Below are positions 6,679 through 10,221 of a stretch of 10,221 bases of DNA, piece by piece. The DNA is taken from NCBI GenBank assembly GCA_900763355.1, contig CAAFJY010000203.1:1-10221 (forward strand), read 5' to 3'. The notes below the pieces were generated by a model. The model was not told the origin of the DNA, searched no databases, and saw only the letters and a program-made list of their open reading frames with translations. The position numbers were made by a program, and so were the translations under genes. The stretch is from Clostridia bacterium (GTDB taxonomy: Bacteria; Bacillota; Clostridia; Oscillospirales; Butyricicoccaceae). How positions within the stretch are numbered: the stretch's first letter is position 1; every line of letters begins with the position of its first letter.

Positions 6679-7478
6679 CAGGCCTCCTCCGGCAGACCGC
6701 CGCAGGCGTCAAAGAGCTCCCGGGTGATCTGGCCGATGAGGATGTTCATCTGCCCCTCGGTGCCCGCTTCCAGCTGGCCGTTGCAGAAGCAGGCCACAAA
6801 GGGCTCCCGGGCAAAGACGATGCCCGTGTCGTGGGTGATGGTGTCGTCCTCGCCGGTCTTGTGGGCGGCCACGCCCTCGCCGGGGAGGAGGAGGGGCATC
6901 TTGTTGGTGCACTGCTGGGCCAGGAGCATATCCATCATCTTTTTGGAGGCCTGTTCGCTCACCAGCTGGCCGCGGTAGATCATCTCCAGCAGCTTTCCGA
7001 TGCCGGCGGCGGTGATCCAGTTGCGCTTTTCCCGGAACCCGGGGCGGGTCTCGAAGAGCTTGCGGTTGAGCTCGACCCCCTCCAGGCCCAGGGCGCGGAT
7101 GTTGTTCAGGATCTTCTCCTCGCCCAGCAGGTCGATGAGCATATTGGTGGCCATGTTGTCGGAGATGGTGATCATCAGCCAGCACAGGTCCACGGGGGTG
7201 AGCTGGGTCCCGGTGTGCATCAGGGTGAGGACGCCGCAGATGGGGACCTTGTCCTCCTCCCGGCTGGCGATGAGCTGATCCCCGTCGATCTCACCGGCCT
7301 CCATGGCCCGGAAGAGCTCGGCCATGACGGTCAGCTTGATGACGCTGGCAGCCACCAGGGGCTCCTTCTCGTTGTAGGCAAAGGTCTCGCCGGTGACGAG
7401 ATTTTTGAAGAAAAAGGACGTGTGGCCGGGAAACTGGGCGATGCGCTGGGTGATGCTGTTTTTCAGGGCTTCGTTCAT
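6678..7478 (-). CDS. Class A beta-lactamase-fold serine hydrolase without a signal peptide
   Basis: The product has 266 residues with the three active-site motifs of the class A beta-lactamase / PBP fold: SVIK (45-48), SDN (106-108) and KTG (207-209). The omega-loop segment around ELNRKLFET (136-144) and NWIT (153-156) is shorter than in true class A enzymes. I cannot place the usual ExxLN deacylation motif, although E143 is a possible substitute. No signal peptide is visible; the hydrophobic VAASVIKL stretch is the active-site helix. Start 7478 is backed by AGGAGG 8 nt upstream, and extending further runs out of frame into the SpoIIM-family gene. The upstream gap of 68 nt contains a weak possible promoter (TTTTTG, 17 nt, TATAAA at 7506-7511). 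A peptidase or esterase role is as likely as resistance. Confidence 0.88.
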   Translation of the reverse strand: MNEALKNSITQRIAQFPGHTSFFFKNLVTGETFAYNEKEPLVAASVIKLTVMAELFRAMEAGEIDGDQLIASREEDKVPICGVLTLMHTGTQLTPVDLCWLMITISDNMATNMLIDLLGEEKILNNIRALGLEGVELNRKLFETRPGFREKRNWITAAGIGKLLEMIYRGQLVSEQASKKMMDMLLAQQCTNKMPLLLPGEGVAAHKTGEDDTITHDTGIVFAREPFVACFCNGQLEAGTEGQMNILIGQITRELFDACGGLPEEA

Positions 7479-7546
7479 GGGGTCTTCCTCCTGTGATGAT
7501 GATTTTTTATAAAAAGCGGTGTTTTTCGCAAAAAAGGGGAAATGCT

Positions 7547-8167
7547 TTACAGCGAAAGCAAAACAGGCGTGAGATCCGCTTCGATGATGGCCGCCAGCAC
7601 CAGCATCGGCGTGCAGAAGGTCAAAAAGACCCGCACCAGCCGCCGGAGCTCCTCCTCGATCCGGGGTGCGCCGGGGCGGCGGCGGACCTGGGCCGTCACC
7701 GTGCGGCAGAGACACAGGCCCATGGCGCAGCTGAGGAGCACCGCCGGGAGCTCAAAGACCCCGTGGGGCAAAATCCCCCGCAAAATCAGGCTGCCCACGT
7801 CGGCCCCCATCCCCCCGGTGAATGCCAAAACGGCCCCGATGACGGCGGCGTTGACCAAAAGCACCAGGGCGGGGAGGAAGATGAAGGGCACCATCCCCGC
7901 CAGCAGTCCCATCCCCGCCGCCCGGAGATTGTTGGCAAACAGGCCCAGGGCCTGGATGTTCCCGGCGGCATCCGCCAGACCGCTGTCCTCCACCATCCGG
8001 GCAAAGGACGCATAAATTTCCGCGGCCTGCGCCGCATAGCGGCCCAGGAGGGCATAGCTCCCGGCGCACAGCAGGAGAAAAGCCAGCGTGCACAGCAAAA
8101 AGGGCCTTTTCAGCGGGCCGCGCAAGTCGGCCCAGGCGAGCGCATACTGCCGCTTGAGCCAGCTCAT
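7547..8167 (-). CDS. SpoIIM-family (stage II sporulation protein M-like) membrane protein
   Basis: This 206-residue integral membrane protein has hydrophobic segments at about 22-42, 84-117, 138-157 and 177-196. The signature HGVFELPA (135-142), preceded by GILP, is typical of the SpoIIM/DUF95 family. In Bacillus, SpoIIM works with SpoIID and SpoIIP in peptidoglycan remodelling during engulfment, but many SpoIIM-family proteins lie outside sporulation loci. Here there is no spoIID or spoIIP beside it. The ATG at 8167 forms an ATGA overlap with the ispE stop. Family membership is fairly secure; a sporulation role is not shown by context. Confidence 0.82.
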   Translation of the reverse strand: MSWLKRQYALAWADLRGPLKRPFLLCTLAFLLLCAGSYALLGRYAAQAAEIYASFARMVEDSGLADAAGNIQALGLFANNLRAAGMGLLAGMVPFIFLPALVLLVNAAVIGAVLAFTGGMGADVGSLILRGILPHGVFELPAVLLSCAMGLCLCRTVTAQVRRRPGAPRIEEELRRLVRVFLTFCTPMLVLAAIIEADLTPVLLSL

Positions 8168-9048
8168 TTCCGCAGCCCCCTTCCCGGTGGGAGGGGACGG
8201 GTGACGAACACCGTCCGGCAGAGGGTCTCCATGTGTCTGGCGGCCGCCCGGGCGGCGGCTTCGCTTTCGAACAGGCCGAAAACGGCCGAGCCGGAGCCCG
8301 TCATCCGGGCCCCCAGGGCTCCCGCGGAGAGGAGCTCCTCCCGCAGGCGGACGATCCGGGGCCGCTCCGCGGCCACGGGACCCTCCAGATCGTTATACAG
8401 CGCCCGGCCCAGGGCGGGAAGATCTCCCGCTTCCAGGGCGTCCAGCACCGGCCGGGGCCCGGGACAGGGCCCGTGGGTAGAGGCGTCATATTGGGCAAAG
8501 GCGGCCTTGGTGGACACGGAAAAGCCCGGCTTGGCCGCCGTGATCCACCCCCGGTCCAGGGTGGGGAGGGGCTTGAGCTGCTCGCCCACGCCCCCGGCCA
8601 GTGCCGTCCCGCCCCAGAGGCAGAAGGGCACATCGGCCCCCAGGCGCAGAGCCGTCTCGGCCAGAGCCCGGTGGGACAGGGGCATGCCGAATGCCTGGTT
8701 GAGCAGGCGCAGGACGCAGGCGGCGTCGGTGCTGCCCCCCGCCATCCCCGCGCCCACGGGGATGACCTTTTTGATATTGATATGCACGCCGGGGTTTGGG
8801 AGCCCGGTGGTCTGGAAAAAGAGCTCGGCGGCCTTGACCGCCAGGTTGCGGCTGTCCCCGGGGAGATAGGGGAGATTGCTCCGGAAGGATACGCCCCCCC
8901 GCTTGTGGAACATGATGGCCACCAGGTCGCACAGGTCGATGCTCTGGAACACGGTCTCCAGCTCGTGGTAGCCGTCGGGGCGGAGGCCCCGCACCCCCAG
9001 GTAGAGATTGAGCTTGGCAAAGGCCTTGCCGCTGATGATCTTGGTCAT
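8164..9048 (-). CDS. ispE: 4-diphosphocytidyl-2-C-methyl-D-erythritol kinase
   Basis: This GHMP-family kinase phosphorylates CDP-methylerythritol in the non-mevalonate (MEP) isoprenoid pathway in the cytoplasm. The product has 294 residues, normal for IspE. Landmarks are the N-terminal AFAKLNLYLGV (9-19) with K12, RPDGYHEL (23-30), the glycine-rich ATP loop GAGMAGGSTDAA (99-110), GADVPFC (137-143) with D139 as the catalytic aspartate, and the third GHMP motif MTGSGSAVFG (249-258). Start 9048 has AAGGAAGG 9 nt upstream; the frame stays open further upstream, but that part overlaps the PHP gene. It follows the PHP gene by 37 nt and overlaps the SpoIIM-family gene by 4 nt. Confidence 0.96.
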   Translation of the reverse strand: MTKIISGKAFAKLNLYLGVRGLRPDGYHELETVFQSIDLCDLVAIMFHKRGGVSFRSNLPYLPGDSRNLAVKAAELFFQTTGLPNPGVHINIKKVIPVGAGMAGGSTDAACVLRLLNQAFGMPLSHRALAETALRLGADVPFCLWGGTALAGGVGEQLKPLPTLDRGWITAAKPGFSVSTKAAFAQYDASTHGPCPGPRPVLDALEAGDLPALGRALYNDLEGPVAAERPRIVRLREELLSAGALGARMTGSGSAVFGLFESEAAARAAARHMETLCRTVFVTRPLPPGRGLRK

Positions 9049-9085
9049 GGGTTTTCGCCTTCCTTGCAGATGAAACGGATGATCC

Positions 9086-9898
9086 TCAGTCCAGGGGGAT
9101 GGGGAAGGGGCGGCGGTCCCGGAAGACGGCGATCTCCCGGATACCGGCCCGGCGGAGCTGGTCATAGGCCATGTCCACCCCCGCGCCCACGTCGGCGCCC
9201 CGGTGGGCGTCGGCCCCCACGGTGACCCATCGGCCGCCAAAGTCCCGCCAGGCCTCCAGCAGCCAGGCTTCGCCCCCGGGGCGGCCGATCCAGCGCCGCG
9301 CGCCGCTGGTGTTGAGCTCCAGGGCCCGGCCGCTTTTCGCCAGCTCCCGCAAAAGAGCCAGCATGGACTCCCGCCAGCGGCGGAGAGAGCCCTCCGGGAC
9401 CCAGTGCTCCATCAGGCGGAGGGGGTAGTCAAAGTGGCCGAAGGTGTCGAAATCCCCCCAGCGGACCAGGCGGCGGGCCTCCTGGAACCAGCGGTCATAG
9501 ACCGCGTCGCAGGCGGCCAGGGAGTCGAAGGCGCAGTCGTTGTAAATATCGTCCCCGGGCGGGAGGGCGTGGACGCTGCCGATGACCAGGTCAAAATCGT
9601 TGTCCCGAAGCAGGGCGGCGGCCCCCTCCGGCTCCCAGGCGGGCTGGCCCAGCTCGATGCCGCAGAGGAGCTCTACCTTGCCCGCCCACTCGGCCCGGGC
9701 CTGCCGCATCTCGGCCATCCGCCGGGCGGCCCGGCGGGCATAGTGCTCCTGCACCGGGGGCTCGCCGAAGTCATAGTGCTCGGTCAGTGTGAGCACCTTC
9801 ACCCCATGCTCCCACGCGCCCCGGCACATCTCGTCGATGCTGGCCCGGGCGTCAAAGGAAAACCAGCTGTGGGCGTGGCAGTCCACCCGCTGCGCCAT
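9086..9898 (-). CDS. PHP-domain phosphatase, histidinol-phosphatase-like
   Basis: PHP-domain enzymes are metal-dependent phosphoesterases; this one most resembles the HisK/HisJ type that removes phosphate from histidinol phosphate. The 270-residue product holds the complete metal-ligand set: HAH (8-10), LTEH (H41), GIEL (E82), GSVH (H110), GHFD (155-157, with H155 and D157) and GADAH (D230, H232). Start 9898 has an AAGGGGG Shine-Dalgarno about 6 nt upstream and is the first gene after the operon promoter. No other his gene is nearby, so a related phosphoesterase substrate is possible. Confidence 0.88.
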   Translation of the reverse strand: MAQRVDCHAHSWFSFDARASIDEMCRGAWEHGVKVLTLTEHYDFGEPPVQEHYARRAARRMAEMRQARAEWAGKVELLCGIELGQPAWEPEGAAALLRDNDFDLVIGSVHALPPGDDIYNDCAFDSLAACDAVYDRWFQEARRLVRWGDFDTFGHFDYPLRLMEHWVPEGSLRRWRESMLALLRELAKSGRALELNTSGARRWIGRPGGEAWLLEAWRDFGGRWVTVGADAHRGADVGAGVDMAYDQLRRAGIREIAVFRDRRPFPIPLD

Positions 9899-9946
9899 GG
9901 CGATCCCCCTTTTTTCGGCGCACAAGCGCCGGTTTCGCTGGAATGA

Positions 9947-9976
9947 ATTATAGCACAACTCCCCGGGGATGTTCAA
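9947..9976 (-). promoter_or_regulatory. Sigma-A promoter of the nine-gene minus-strand operon
   Basis: On the minus strand, TTGAAC (9971-9976) is followed by 18 nt and a perfect TATAAT (9947-9952). It is preceded by TG one base upstream, an extended -10. The predicted start is near 9940, about 40 nt before the PHP ATG. The short leader contains a 6-bp hairpin (9916-9921/9926-9931, loop of four) next to the Shine-Dalgarno site. A CCCCGGGG palindrome (9961-9968) sits in the spacer. Confidence 0.85.
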
Positions 9977-10043
9977 TGGGTATATTGCGCCCCCCGGGCG
10001 GGAAGACTGGGGACAAAGACCGCAAAACGGGGGAGGTGGCAGG

Positions 10044-10221
10044 ATGAACAAGCTGGCTTTGGCGCTCACCATCGTGGGCGGGATCAACTGGGGGCTGGTG
10101 GCTCTGTTCCGCTTTGACCTGGTGGCCTGGATCTTTGGCGGCAGCGCCCAGGTGGGCAGCCGCATCGTATATGGTCTGGTGGCTCTGGCGTCCCTGTGGT
10201 GCATCGGGCTCCTGGTGCGGC
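10044..10221 (+). CDS. DUF378 small membrane protein, 3' end outside the window
   Basis: The first 59 codons are visible. The protein starts MNKLALALTIVGGINWGL, the hallmark of the DUF378 family (small two-helix membrane proteins of unknown function), with a second hydrophobic segment at about 41-58. GGAGG lies 7 nt before the ATG. It is transcribed divergently from the PHP operon; TATATT at 9981-9986 is a weak -10 candidate without a good -35. DUF378 proteins are usually about 60-80 residues, so only a short tail is missing. Confidence 0.85.
   Translation, partial: MNKLALALTIVGGINWGLVALFRFDLVAWIFGGSAQVGSRIVYGLVALASLWCIGLLVR

Noticed and set aside
7479..7715. Upstream extension of the serine hydrolase frame, which might have supplied an export signal
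   Set aside because: The extension overlaps the SpoIIM-family gene out of frame, is Pro/Gly-rich, has no signal-peptide shape, and the start at 7478 has an excellent Shine-Dalgarno.
7493..9225. Long plus-strand frames over the SpoIIM-family, ispE and PHP region
   Set aside because: All are antisense to genes with strong motifs and show no domain of their own.

Overview
The window looks like chromosomal DNA from a high-GC, spore-lineage Firmicute, most likely an Oscillospirales-type gut clostridium (the Flavonifractor / Intestinimonas / Oscillibacter neighbourhood). This is an inference. It rests on strong Shine-Dalgarno sites, high-GC codon use, a T-box leader on thrS, a SpoIIM-family gene, a DUF3842 gene, and intrinsic terminators with long A/T flanks. 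I see no phage, insertion sequence, CRISPR array, tRNA or rRNA gene.

Left part (1-2534): thrS lies on the minus strand (374-2164) and encodes a threonyl-tRNA synthetase of 596 residues that lacks the N-terminal TGS domain. It is preceded by a sigma-A promoter (2506-2534) and a T-box leader of about 330 nt. The leader has the T-box core, two tandem ACC (Thr) triplets beside the top of Stem I, and terminator-like hairpins. Downstream of thrS is about 300 bp of non-coding DNA packed with eight short, near-perfect palindromes, closed by a strong bidirectional terminator-like hairpin at 25-53.

Middle (2535-4100): one plus-strand gene encodes a membrane-anchored extracellular polysaccharide-deacetylase-fold protein. 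It ends at a strong terminator that also serves the operon converging from the right.

Right part (4129-9976, minus strand): a compact run of nine genes is read from one good promoter (9947-9976). In transcription order it encodes a PHP-family histidinol-phosphatase-like protein, IspE, a SpoIIM-family membrane protein, a beta-lactamase-fold serine hydrolase without a signal peptide, a DUF3842 protein, a P-loop ATPase joined to an alanyl-tRNA-synthetase SAD-like tail, RuvX/YqgF, a nitroreductase and a 63-residue membrane protein. Several junctions overlap (ATGA or TGATG) or are a few bases apart, so translational coupling is likely. The operon mixes housekeeping work (isoprenoid precursors, 16S rRNA processing) with poorly understood genes. 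The least understood part is the serine hydrolase, DUF3842 and P-loop/SAD segment, which is the best candidate here for undescribed biology.

Far right (10044-end): the beginning of a divergent DUF378 small membrane protein, cut by the window edge.
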